Assembly (NCBI RefSeq): GCF_013911645.1
Contig: NZ_JACESV010000001.1
Span: forward strand, 62,001 to 126,000
Length of the DNA: 64,000 nt
Reading direction: 5' to 3'
Origin: Allomuricauda sp.
GTDB lineage: Bacteria; Bacteroidota; Bacteroidia; Flavobacteriales; Flavobacteriaceae
Positions 35,301 through 43,558 of the stretch are shown piece by piece. The notes beneath the pieces were generated by a model. It made no database searches. It saw nothing but the letters and a program-made list of their open reading frames with translations, and was not told where the DNA came from. The position numbers and the translations under genes are program-made. Every line of letters begins with the position of its first letter. Positions within the stretch are counted from its first letter, which is position 1.

Positions 35301-35711
35301 CTAGGCATCCTTTTTGGCGGATGTCTTTTCGGAGCTCTTGGACCTAGGTGTCTTTGGTTCACTGTCCTCTTGGGCAGCTTTGGAGCCCATTAGCAGCACT
35401 TCATCGGCGACGATTTCGGTCACGTAGCGCTGGTTGCCGTCCTCTGTGGTATAGGAACGGGTCTTGATCTTCCCTTGCACGCCGATCTCACTGCCTTTGG
35501 CGGTGTACTTTTCTAGGATATCGGCGGTCTTGCCCCAGGCCACGACTTGGTGCCAATCCGTGTTCTGGATTTTTTCCCCTTGTGAATTGGTGTAGTACTC
35601 ATTGGTGGCCACGGGAAAACGGGCCACTTTGCGTCCTCCATCGAGGAGGGTGATTTTGGGGTCTTCCCCCACATTTCCGATTAACTGTACATGATTTCTG
35701 AAATTGCTCAT
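35301..35711 (-). CDS. ssb: Single-stranded DNA-binding protein (element-borne)
   Basis: A 136-residue SSB with a full OB fold: FRNHVQLIGNVGEDPKI, ARFPVATNEYY, TDWHQVVAWGK, GSEIGVQGKIKTRSY, and YVTEIVADEVLLM. The C-terminal tail is Ser/Lys/Pro-rich and ends KKDA, lacking the acidic DDDIPF-like tip of chromosomal SSBs, so it may not recruit the usual partners. SSBs of this type protect transferred single strands of conjugative elements. Its start overlaps the end of the small gene upstream by four bases. Confidence 0.92.
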   Translation of the reverse strand: MSNFRNHVQLIGNVGEDPKITLLDGGRKVARFPVATNEYYTNSQGEKIQNTDWHQVVAWGKTADILEKYTAKGSEIGVQGKIKTRSYTTEDGNQRYVTEIVADEVLLMGSKAAQEDSEPKTPRSKSSEKTSAKKDA

Positions 35712-35977
35712 GATTGAAAGGATTTATGCCCAAATCGGGCGGTTAGAAAATAATTGAACTCTTGATTGTAAAACCGAACCACATCCCCAACAGCTCTAAA
35801 AGAAAGGCCGAAGGCAGTTGATTTACTTATGGTATCTGGAGCGTCTTCCTTTTTTTGATGGTTTTGTGCTGCTTCCGATAAATGGGATTTGTACGATTTC
35901 ATGTTTTGTGGTATTTGATTTACTTCCAGTAGCGCCATCGCTGTCACCTTTTTTTGATGCTGAATGGGGTACAACAT
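35708..35977 (-). CDS. Small hypothetical protein upstream of ssb
   Basis: An 89-residue frame, or 76 residues if the internal Met (MALLEVNQIPQNMKSY) at 35938 is used. No domain is recognised. The four-base overlap with ssb (ATGA) supports translation as part of the ssb-DUF6876-radC unit. The C-terminal half (AVGDVVRFYNQEFNYFLTARFG) looks folded, the N-terminal half polar. Confidence 0.55.
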   Translation of the reverse strand: MLYPIQHQKKVTAMALLEVNQIPQNMKSYKSHLSEAAQNHQKKEDAPDTISKSTAFGLSFRAVGDVVRFYNQEFNYFLTARFGHKSFQS

Positions 35978-36000
35978 CCCTTGCTGTGCAAGCCGTATAA

Positions 36001-36028
36001 AAAAGAAACCCCTCCGAGGTGGAGGGGT
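36001..36028 (-). terminator. Rho-independent terminator, minus strand
   Basis: ACCCCTCC / GGAGGGGT forms an 8 bp GC-rich stem at 36008-36028; read on the minus strand it is followed by TTTCTTTT. It would stop transcription arriving from the right before the ssb operon, or mark the end of a lost gene. Confidence 0.7.
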
Positions 36029-36234
36029 CTGGCTTTATGCCGGCTACAGGAAGGGATGTTGTTGTTTTGCAACCCAAAAAAGGAGGGACGGCGGGCTTAG
36101 CAGGGAATATCAATTACGAAACAGGGGAAATTCATATGCCGTGGAGGCAGTACGGAACAAAAGATAAGGGTTGATTGTGAATCTTAAGGATGAAATTCTG
36201 TTGTAGGTTCACTGTTGATAGTGTGTTCTATGTA

Positions 36235-36386
36235 GATGAGCCAGATGGTTAGGACCACCAAAAAACGGAAAAGTTGAGCCATCTAATATGTGGATGTAGT
36301 TATTTGAAATTCAGATTTTTGTGTCATACTGTAGGATGCTCAATTTTATCCGGCAAAGGTAGTACACTATGTCCGGCGTTTCCAAT
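36235..36386. repeat. ~150-base direct repeat, copy 1
   Basis: Starts GATGAGCCAGATGG and ends GTCCGGCGTTTCCAATT. It is nearly the same as the copy at 38080-38230, with scattered base changes (roughly one in eight or nine) over the full length. It contains no reading frame of note. The two copies bracket the TetR/SDR module. Confidence 0.85.
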
Positions 36387-36530
36387 TTAATCCCAATATG
36401 AAATATATCAATATTTAAAACAGCAGCAGTAGACTTCTAAAACAAGCGATTTTTCTAACTCAAAGAAGATACCGATCAAGATGAAGTTTCACTTTTTTGG
36501 GTTGTGGGCCAAATGTTTGGCCAATTGGGA

Positions 36531-37112
36531 TCAATCCATCAATCTCAGGGTCAATTTTACCGTTTCCATGAGTTCTTTCTTGTTCCTGTTGATTTTGGAA
36601 ACGACCAGCATACCGTTGTACAAGGTAAATAGAAGTGATGCCAGTGATTTCAAATCATTGCCTTTTTTTAGCTGACCATTTTCTTGCCCCTTTTTGAGGT
36701 ATTCATAAAAAAGTTGTTCAAAAGCACTTCTGTTAGTCGATAGAATTTCCAGACAACTTTCATTGTTGGGAACAAGTTCTGTGGTATTGTTTACCGCAAA
36801 ACAACCTTTCCTATCTGGATCAAGCAAGGCCTCGTCAATGGCTTTATTGAAAAGGGTATAAAAGCCATCCCTGACGTTGGAGTGACTGTTCAAGAGTTGA
36901 GAAATTCCTTCAATGCTTTGTTTGCGGTAGAGCGCAAAGGATTTTTTGAAAAGTTGCTCTTTATCCCCAAAAGTGTCATAGAGACTTGCCCTGTTTATAC
37001 CTAAATATGTCACCAGATCTTGTATGGATGTGGCGGCATAGCCTTGCTTCCAAAACAAATGCATTGCCTTGGCCAAGACCTCCTCTTCATCAAATGACTT
37101 TACTCTGGGCAT
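36531..37112 (-). CDS. TetR/AcrR-family repressor
   Basis: A 193-residue TetR regulator from MPRVKSFDEEEVL; an upstream start at 37148 adds 12 residues that do not fit the family. The N-terminal HTH is KAMHLFWKQGYAATSIQDLV...GINRASLYDTFGDKEQLF. The C-terminal ligand domain contains KGCFAVNNTTELVP, as in the AcrR/NemR-like group. An 18-base palindrome lies just upstream at 37161-37178, and two related ones lie in front of the SDR gene, so it probably represses itself and the SDR gene in response to an electrophile or quinone-like ligand (inference). Confidence 0.9.
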   Translation of the reverse strand: MPRVKSFDEEEVLAKAMHLFWKQGYAATSIQDLVTYLGINRASLYDTFGDKEQLFKKSFALYRKQSIEGISQLLNSHSNVRDGFYTLFNKAIDEALLDPDRKGCFAVNNTTELVPNNESCLEILSTNRSAFEQLFYEYLKKGQENGQLKKGNDLKSLASLLFTLYNGMLVVSKINRNKKELMETVKLTLRLMD

Positions 37113-37160
37113 AAGAAAAAATGTGGAAGCGCAGATCTGCACTTCCACAAAATTAAATTA

Positions 37161-37178
37161 TTGGAATAATCATTCCAA
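37161..37178. promoter_or_regulatory. TetR operator (autoregulatory)
   Basis: TTGGAATAATCATTCCAA is an inverted repeat 48 bases upstream of the TetR start codon, between the SDR stop and the TetR gene. Shares the GGAA...TTCC-like form with the palindromes at 37981-38034. Confidence 0.65.
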
Positions 37179-37193
37179 ATATAAACACAAAAA

Positions 37194-37952
37194 TTAAACG
37201 GCGAATATGGGATTGATATTCAATCCTCCATCAACATTATATTCGGAACCGGTAATAAAAGAAGCTTTGTCAGAGGCTAGAAAAGCAGCTACTTCCGCTA
37301 TTTCCTCGGGTCTTCCGTATCTTTTCAATGGGATTCGGGCTTGCATCATGTCCCCCATACCCTTCAATTGTTCCTCGGACATGCCCGTTTTACTGAAAAT
37401 AGGGGTGGCGATGGGTCCGGGGTTAAGCGCATTGATTCTGATCTTTCTTGGGGACAATTCCGTTGCCGCCGCTCGGGTGTACGCGTTCAAGGCTGCTTTG
37501 GAAGCGCCGTAAACCGCCGTGTTGGGCATCCCGGTATATGCATTGATCGATGATAGGTTGACAATGCTGCCTCCGTCCTTGAGAATGGGTAGGAACTTTT
37601 CAATGGTAAACACCGCTCCTTTAAAATTGATGTCCATTAGATTGTCAAATCCGTCTTTCGTGCTCTGGCCTACGGGCATGGGAATAAAAACACCTGCATT
37701 GACAAAGAGAATGTCTATTTTTCCAAATTCCGCTGTTATCATGCCCACCGCCTGATCAATGGCAGCTAGATCCAAAACATCGGCGACAATGCCTTTGACG
37801 CCCAGTTCGGCTGCTGCCAATTCAACTTTTTCTTTTGAGCGGCCCGTGATAATGACTGTTGCCCCTTCTTCTTTGAACTTTTTGGCCGTAGCATAACCGA
37901 TACCACTGTTTCCTCCGGTGATTACGGCTACTCTGCCTTTTAATGTACTCAT
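37194..37952 (-). CDS. Short-chain dehydrogenase/reductase (classical SDR)
   Basis: A 252-residue classical SDR: TGGNSGIGYATA at the nucleotide site, an ITGRS segment whose Arg after strand 2 favours NADP(H), FVNAGVF, and the catalytic Ser-Tyr-Lys as NLSSINAYTGMPNTAVYGASKAAL. The C-terminus has GSEYNVDGG. It is probably an aldehyde, ketone or quinone reductase controlled by the neighbouring TetR protein; the substrate cannot be told. It lies upstream of the TetR gene on the same strand, inside the pair of ~150-base repeats. Confidence 0.9.
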   Translation of the reverse strand: MSTLKGRVAVITGGNSGIGYATAKKFKEEGATVIITGRSKEKVELAAAELGVKGIVADVLDLAAIDQAVGMITAEFGKIDILFVNAGVFIPMPVGQSTKDGFDNLMDINFKGAVFTIEKFLPILKDGGSIVNLSSINAYTGMPNTAVYGASKAALNAYTRAAATELSPRKIRINALNPGPIATPIFSKTGMSEEQLKGMGDMMQARIPLKRYGRPEEIAEVAAFLASDKASFITGSEYNVDGGLNINPIFAV

Positions 37953-37980
37953 CTTTAGCTGTTTTATAATATTAATAATA

Positions 37981-38034
37981 TTGGAACGAACGTTCTGAAC
38001 ACAAACTTACAAATATTAGAACGAACATTCTAGA
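37981..38034. promoter_or_regulatory. Two TetR operators in front of the SDR gene
   Basis: TTGGAACGAACGTTCTGA (37981-37998) and TTAGAACGAACATTCTAGA (38016-38034) share GAACGAAC.TTC and are 35 bases apart. They are upstream of the SDR start and match the form of the site at 37161, so the TetR protein likely binds all three. Confidence 0.7.
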
Positions 38035-38079
38035 TAAAAATGAATTTATAATGAACTATTAATAATAGACATTAAGGGG

Positions 38080-38230
38080 GATGAGCCGGATTGTAGGGAC
38101 CACCAAAAAGGGAAAAGTTGAGACATCTAATATATGGCTGTAGTTATTTAAAATTCAGGTTTTTGTGTCATATTGTAGGATGCTCAATTCTATCCGGCGA
38201 AGGTGGTATACTATGTCCGGCGTTTCCATT
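38080..38230. repeat. ~150-base direct repeat, copy 2
   Basis: GATGAGCCGGATTG to GTCCGGCGTTTCCATT. Second copy of the repeat at 36235-36386, same orientation. It ends 36 bases before the start of the metzincin gene, so it probably replaces or carries part of that gene's upstream region. Confidence 0.85.
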
Positions 38231-38266
38231 ATGCACAATGATATAGAAGTTTTTCGTTATACTACT

Positions 38267-39079
38267 ATGAAAAGAATATTGTATATGATTGGAATTGACC
38301 GAAAAATGGTGCAAATCATATTGATCGCATTGGTGATGTCAAACTGTTCTTCGGATGGGTCGTCCGGTGAAAGGGGACAATCCCAAGAAGCACCAATGGA
38401 TAACAGTGCAAACCTTCGTTCTGTGGGGGATTCGTCACAAGATCTATTGGACGATAGAGACTTTGACCGCTTATATGTGGAGCTGTTTTATGTCGAGGGG
38501 CTCCAGCCCAGTTCGGAAACCATAGCAGGTTTTGAAACTTTTCTGGGAAATCGTCTGAACAAGCCAGCGGGCATTGCCATCGAATTGTTCCCTTTGTCCT
38601 CCCCAGGACAGGACACCTACACCATTTCCGATGTGAGGGATATTGAGGATGATATCAGAACGGCCTATAATGAAGGCCCGATTTTAAAGGTGTTCGGGAT
38701 TTTCCTGGACGGGGAGTATGCTGAAAATACGGATGAAGGTTCGGTATTGGGTGTGGCCTATAGAAATACCTCTTTTGTACTTTTCTCGGATACGATTCGT
38801 GAGTTCAGTGGGCAACCCTTATCACCCAGTACCACGGTTTTGGAACGCACGGTGCTCGATCATGAGTTTGGGCACCTGATGGGGCTGGTCAATGTAGGAA
38901 CCCCTTTGCAGAGCGAACATCAGGATACGGAACATGGTCGGCATTGTACCACAGAGAACTGTCTGATGTACTGGACGGCGGAAACAGGGGAGGGCCTTGT
39001 CAATATGATCAGTGGCGGGAGTATTCCGGAGCTTGACCAGGCTTGCCTGCAAGATCTGCGCGCCCATGGTGGAAAATAG
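38267..39079 (+). CDS. Metzincin-like zinc protease, lipoprotein
   Basis: A 270-residue protein begun at the ATG at 38267; the frame stays open further upstream but runs into the repeat. Lipobox ALVMSNC (Cys27) predicts a membrane lipoprotein. The zinc motif is H199-E200-F-G-H203-L-M-G206, with Asn209 at the usual third-ligand place; H218 (SEHQD) or H226 may replace it. C227-x4-C232-L-M and a later C260 resemble the Cys pattern of archaemetzincins. Probable cell-surface peptidase; substrate unknown. Followed by a strong bidirectional terminator. Confidence 0.83.
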   Translation: MKRILYMIGIDRKMVQIILIALVMSNCSSDGSSGERGQSQEAPMDNSANLRSVGDSSQDLLDDRDFDRLYVELFYVEGLQPSSETIAGFETFLGNRLNKPAGIAIELFPLSSPGQDTYTISDVRDIEDDIRTAYNEGPILKVFGIFLDGEYAENTDEGSVLGVAYRNTSFVLFSDTIREFSGQPLSPSTTVLERTVLDHEFGHLMGLVNVGTPLQSEHQDTEHGRHCTTENCLMYWTAETGEGLVNMISGGSIPELDQACLQDLRAHGGK

Positions 39080-39090
39080 TGCAAAAAATA

Positions 39091-39117
39091 AAAGCCCCTT
39101 GGTTGTAAAGGGGCTTT
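39091..39117. terminator. Bidirectional terminator
   Basis: AAAGCCCCTT / AAGGGGCTTT, 10 bp stem with a short loop, flanked by A-rich and T-rich tracts; lies between the convergent metzincin and DUF4382 genes. Confidence 0.88.
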
Positions 39118-39151
39118 ATTGATTCAAAATTCAGGGGGATTCCGTATTGTC

Positions 39152-40105
39152 CTATAATGACGATGTTCCGGTTACCGTGACATTGGCACTCAATTGCAGT
39201 GCAGAGGTCACTTGAAGGGCCCCAAGATCCAGTCCTGTGGTGGATTCCACTTCCAGGGTCGAATTAAAATAGAATTGGTTGCCGTCCTTTAGATAGGAAA
39301 CGAAGATCAATTCATATTCTCCCGTGGCCAAAAAATTGAGGCTATAGGAATTGTTGATGCCCCCGACCTCGGCACTGGTCACGGCATTGGCGAACCTGAC
39401 ATTGCTTTCGCCCTGTCCCTGTGTCTCCACCTCGGCATTGTAAGTGCCCTTCTCATAGGCATACACCACTATCTTGTCGGAGGTGTTTTCCGCGTCGTTG
39501 ACAGTACCGTTTATCTCTCCGGTAGCTTCCCGATTGACCGTTCTAAGGCCTGCACTGAGCTCGGCCGCTGTAACGAAATCAAAGTCGCTCTCCAAGGTGC
39601 CCTGTTCTTCTTTGATGGTCTTTCTAAGGTCAAAATCAATGATGATCTCATTGGTGTTGGTGGCAAAGACCTCGAAACTATCACTGATATCGATGGTCTG
39701 TGAAGTCGACTCGATTTTGTCCTTGGTCCCATCCGCCATTTCCACATAACAGCCCGGGGCATTGCCGTTCATGTCGGCATCATAGTCCAATACCAATTCG
39801 ATATTGCTGTAAGAACCTGCCTCCATCTGAAGGTTCCCCAGGGTCTTGGTCTGGCCATTGACCAAAGCGGATAGATCAAAGGTCGTTTTATTGAACCCCT
39901 CCAAGGAGCTGCCGTTCACCTTGACATCGGAAACGGTGACGATCACCGCCTCGATTTGGGCATTGTCCACTGGGGCGTCCGTAATCTTGTAGGTTGTGTT
40001 GTAGGTCTCTCCCTCTGGATTTCCATTATCATTATCCTCACTACAGGAGAACATCAACATCGCTGTTCCCATTGTAATTCCAACATACTTCAAAAAAGGT
40101 TTCAT
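39152..40105 (-). CDS. DUF4382 domain lipoprotein
   Basis: A 317-residue lipoprotein (signal ending AMLMFSC, Cys about 21) with a DUF4382 domain from about residue 38: TYKITDAPVDNAQIEAVIVTVSDV, NKTTFDLSALVNGQTKTLG, GSYSNIELVLDYD. Members have an Ig-like beta sandwich exposed on the surface, function unknown. A second part from about residue 195 (GEINGTVNDAENTSDKIVVYAYEKG) is a carboxypeptidase-regulatory-like beta domain. Stand-alone gene facing the metzincin gene. Confidence 0.88.
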   Translation of the reverse strand: MKPFLKYVGITMGTAMLMFSCSEDNDNGNPEGETYNTTYKITDAPVDNAQIEAVIVTVSDVKVNGSSLEGFNKTTFDLSALVNGQTKTLGNLQMEAGSYSNIELVLDYDADMNGNAPGCYVEMADGTKDKIESTSQTIDISDSFEVFATNTNEIIIDFDLRKTIKEEQGTLESDFDFVTAAELSAGLRTVNREATGEINGTVNDAENTSDKIVVYAYEKGTYNAEVETQGQGESNVRFANAVTSAEVGGINNSYSLNFLATGEYELIFVSYLKDGNQFYFNSTLEVESTTGLDLGALQVTSALQLSANVTVTGTSSL

Positions 40106-40549
40106 AAAAATTAAGATTTTGAGATTTTAATAATTAGGTTTTGTTCAAGTATATAACAATTCAATATCAATCTACCCTACCATTTTTGGCAAATAATAGT
40201 CTTTTTCATCCATACCTACGGAAAAATGTTTGGTGCGGTTTGGTCAAGAGCACCCTACCACATTGGCTTTAGGTTCCCGATAGGCTGTTCTCATAAAAAG
40301 CGAAAGGGAAAAGACGGTTTTCTAGGGCCGTTTCGGGCTTCTTTGGCCAAATGCTGTAAAGGTTAGCGGAAACAATTCTCATTGTCCGACCAAACGGCAT
40401 GGTTTCCGACCACTTGTACTTATTGAAATGCACGAGGGAATATCGCGTAGGTTCATGCCAATCCCTTTTTTGCGGGAATACGGTAATTTATATTATCTTG
40501 ATTACCAATTAATATCAACGGGTATGGGCAAAAGCTGGAAACAATAACG
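40106..40549. other. Intergenic region between DUF4382 and the hybrid kinase gene
   Basis: About 440 bases between divergent genes, with mixed composition and no reading frame. TTTGGT-type motifs recur (GTGCGGTTTGGTCAAG, CCGACCAAACGG), giving a weak inverted pairing, but nothing I can name. Confidence 0.4.
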
Positions 40550-43387
40550 ATGGTCAGGGTGGGTTGGTTCTATTTTGTTTGCTTCATATTTGTCCATGTC
40601 AATGTATGTTTTGCACAGGCTGTGTACGAGGTCGACACCCTTTACCCCGTACATTCGTTGGACCATGTCTTGAGGGTATATCCCGATACATTGGATACGT
40701 TGACCCCAAAACAAGTCCTTCGGGACTATAGCTCGGCTTATTACAATGGCGATCAACTGCCGAGATACCTGGATGTGGGTACCACGTATTGGGGGAAGCT
40801 AACACTAAGGTCCGACCAACCGCTTGAAGGATGGACGCTGCATTTTGAAGACAAGATGATCGGTCCACCGGCGTGGACCAAAGGTAATGGCAAGGTTGAC
40901 GTATACGGTTACCTCGCGGATGAATTGATTTTCCATTACAGAACGGGAGCTGAATATTCCAAGGCGGAAAAGGACTATAAAGGCTACTGGATGTTGAATG
41001 CCGTTCCATTGGACCGGATTCCCGTGGAACGGGAAGTCCATTTGGTCATCAAGGTAAGGGGCAACAGTATGGGGTATCCCGCCTATTTCAACTTGACCGC
41101 CAGGGGTCCGGACCAGCCGTACTATCATCAGATTTACCAATACCATAACTCTTTTAACATTTTTATGTTGGGGGTCACTTTTATCATCTTTTTGTACCAC
41201 CTCCTTCTTTATGTCTATCTAAGGGAACCGATATATCTATGGTTTTGTCTTTGGTTGTTGTTCTGTACCTTGACACAGGCCATGACCGTGGGATTGATCA
41301 TCGGGGATTTCTTTAACTATCGCTACGCCCTGTGGTTTGTGATCGCGAATGGGATCTTTTACTCCTTTTGGTTTTTCGGGCGGGTGTTCGTCGATTCGAA
41401 AAAAAAGTTCCCGGTATTGGATAAGGTCATATTGGGGCTTGCCTTGTTCACCTTAACGGAAATAGTGGTGATGCTGTTCTATATTGTTTTCGCCCATCCC
41501 CAGACCTACTTCACCGGAGTCGGTATGCATTATGGCATCCTTATGGGGTATACTGTGGTAAGTCTTGTGGTTTCCATCCTATTGGCAGTCAAAAAAGACC
41601 TGTTTGCTCGCTATTTTGGTATTGGTTCCGTAGTCGGTACTGCGGCCCTTATTCTGGGAACGCTATGGTCCATGGGGCTCATTGTGCCCCCTTTTCGGTT
41701 GGATCCCTTCGTCACAGGGATGTTCCTACAGATCATCATATATTCCTTTGGAATTGCCTATCGGCGCCAGCGGCTAGCCAAGGTCGCGGAGCAGGAAAGG
41801 CTGGATGCACAGCTGTCCAGGATGGAGATGCTCCGGGTAAAGGAACTGAATGCGATGAAAACCCGCTTTTTCACCAATATCAGCCACGAGTTCCGAACCC
41901 CCTTGACCTTGATTCAAGGTCCCATTCAAGAGGCGGCCAAAAAAGGAAGGGGGGGAGATCGTATTGTGTTGGAGCAAAGGGATTTTGACGTGGTTCACAA
42001 GAATTCCGAACGCCTTCAGCATTTGGTGGAAGAACTGTTGGAGCTCTCCAGGCTGGAGACCGGAAGGGTGCAATTGATGCTGAAAAAGGGCAGTGTAACC
42101 ATACCCATAAAGACCTTGGTGCATTCTTTTGACCATCTGGCGGAAAGATTGGGTATCCGTTACCGTTGTAATTTTCCTCAGACCGATGTTCAAGGGTATT
42201 TGGATGCCGGAAAGCTTGAGAAGATCCTGGGCAATCTTGTTTCCAATGCCTTTAAGTACACCCAAAAAGGCGGCTCTGTCGACATCGACGTGGAATGTAG
42301 CGAAAAATACCTGTGGGTCACCGTAACGGATTCCGGCAAGGGCATTTCCGAAAAGGACATCCCCCATATTTTTGATCGTTTTTATCGGGTGGAGGGTTCA
42401 GAGCAAAAAGGGTCGGGCATCGGATTGGCATTGGCCAAGGAACTGGTAGGTCTCTACAAAGGTCGGTTGACCGTGGAGAGCAAGGTCGGCCTAGGATCCA
42501 CGTTCAGCTTGCAATTACCGCTCACCTTGGAAGCTTTTGAAGCTGAAGCGACCCATGTAGCATTGGACCCACGGTCGGACGAGATGGAAGGGCCACCACT
42601 CGCCTTGGAAGAAACGGATGCCCCCATGAAAAAACGGGCTTCCGAACGGCCAGTGGTATTGGTAGTGGAGGATAATGGGGATTTGAGAAATTATATTGAA
42701 AGTGTATTGAAGGATCGATACCGGGTTTTACTGGCCAAGGACGGGGAGGAAGGCATCCGTAGGGCCGTGGAAACCATACCCGATGCCGTTGTCACCGATG
42801 TCATGATGCCCAAAAAAAATGGGTTCGAACTCTGTACGGCGCTAAAATCCAATATGAAGACAAGCCATGTCCCCATTTTGATGTTAACCGCTAAAGTGGG
42901 CCAGGAAAACAAACTGGACGGCCTGCTCAAGGGAGCGGACGCCTATTTGACCAAACCGTTCGATACGGATGAGCTTTCCATCCGATTGAAGAACTTGATA
43001 GGCCTCAGGGAAAGGATATGGGCCAGGCTCAAACAAGATCAGGGTATCTGGGTGGACGACCTGCAACTCGATTCCTTGGATGATCGGTTTCTCAAAAAAG
43101 TGTTCCAAACGATTCGTGATCATTTGGACGACAGCTTGTTCAGTGTTGAAAAACTGGCCGAACAGGTTGGTTTCAGTCGGGCACAGCTCCACCGTAAGAC
43201 CAAGGCCCTCCTTAATATGACACCCAATCATCTGATTGCCGATATCCGACTCGATGCAGCACACCAGATGTTGCTCCACAGGACGGGCAAGGTTTCCGAG
43301 GTCGCCTATGCCGTAGGCTTTTCCAATCTTTCCTATTTCTCCAAAAGTTTTAAACGAAAGTACGGACAATTGCCCAGTGAGGTGTAG
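40550..43387 (+). CDS. Hybrid 7TM-DISM histidine kinase with response regulator and AraC domains
   Basis: A 945-residue one-protein two-component system. A signal peptide (to about CFAQA) precedes an extracytoplasmic beta domain (about 25-195), seven membrane helices (about 200-400), a HisKA domain with H446 in TNISHEFRTPLTL, an ATPase with LGNLVSNAFKYT, DSGKGI and GSGIGLALAKEL, a receiver domain with the phospho-acceptor D750 in VTDVMMPKKNG and TKPF, and a C-terminal AraC HTH (LAEQVGFSRAQLHRK, VAYAVGFSNLSYFSKSF). In Bacteroidetes such hybrids sense an extracellular or membrane signal and control nearby genes, so the following lipoprotein and cupin are candidate targets. Ligand unknown. Confidence 0.94.
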   Translation: MVRVGWFYFVCFIFVHVNVCFAQAVYEVDTLYPVHSLDHVLRVYPDTLDTLTPKQVLRDYSSAYYNGDQLPRYLDVGTTYWGKLTLRSDQPLEGWTLHFEDKMIGPPAWTKGNGKVDVYGYLADELIFHYRTGAEYSKAEKDYKGYWMLNAVPLDRIPVEREVHLVIKVRGNSMGYPAYFNLTARGPDQPYYHQIYQYHNSFNIFMLGVTFIIFLYHLLLYVYLREPIYLWFCLWLLFCTLTQAMTVGLIIGDFFNYRYALWFVIANGIFYSFWFFGRVFVDSKKKFPVLDKVILGLALFTLTEIVVMLFYIVFAHPQTYFTGVGMHYGILMGYTVVSLVVSILLAVKKDLFARYFGIGSVVGTAALILGTLWSMGLIVPPFRLDPFVTGMFLQIIIYSFGIAYRRQRLAKVAEQERLDAQLSRMEMLRVKELNAMKTRFFTNISHEFRTPLTLIQGPIQEAAKKGRGGDRIVLEQRDFDVVHKNSERLQHLVEELLELSRLETGRVQLMLKKGSVTIPIKTLVHSFDHLAERLGIRYRCNFPQTDVQGYLDAGKLEKILGNLVSNAFKYTQKGGSVDIDVECSEKYLWVTVTDSGKGISEKDIPHIFDRFYRVEGSEQKGSGIGLALAKELVGLYKGRLTVESKVGLGSTFSLQLPLTLEAFEAEATHVALDPRSDEMEGPPLALEETDAPMKKRASERPVVLVVEDNGDLRNYIESVLKDRYRVLLAKDGEEGIRRAVETIPDAVVTDVMMPKKNGFELCTALKSNMKTSHVPILMLTAKVGQENKLDGLLKGADAYLTKPFDTDELSIRLKNLIGLRERIWARLKQDQGIWVDDLQLDSLDDRFLKKVFQTIRDHLDDSLFSVEKLAEQVGFSRAQLHRKTKALLNMTPNHLIADIRLDAAHQMLLHRTGKVSEVAYAVGFSNLSYFSKSFKRKYGQLPSEV

Positions 43388-43558
43388 ACCGACCGTCTGT
43401 TTCTTAAGTTGTACCTGTCTTGTTATCAGAGTTTTGTGTCCAATGTTACAAATATATCAAAGCTTGCGACATCTGTGGCAACATTACTGCTGCGATATTT
43501 CCAATTTAGCTGACAGGTTCTTGGATGACCAATAATGTTTCATTAAAACCAAACAATT

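Noticed and set aside
35823..36113. Minus-strand 96-codon frame over the ssb-upstream gene and the terminator
   Set aside because: It covers the GC-rich terminator stem and overlaps the better-supported small gene at 35708-35977; composition is low-complexity Ser/Thr/Pro/Lys.
27344..36386. CRISPR array search
   Set aside because: Repeats in this stretch are few, unequal and not separated by uniform spacers; no cas gene is near.
27267..38230. Second copy of the tRNA-Arg 3' end marking an island boundary
   Set aside because: Looked for TTCGAATCC and CCGCGATCACCA by eye in the accessory region and found none; cannot be excluded outside what I could scan reliably.
38165..38266. Upstream extension of the metzincin frame
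   Set aside because: The added 34 residues come from the ~150-base repeat and would bury the lipoprotein signal; the ATG at 38267 is preferred.
41774..42367. 197-codon frame on the minus strand inside the hybrid kinase gene
   Set aside because: It mirrors the strongly conserved kinase domain on the other strand and has no domain of its own.
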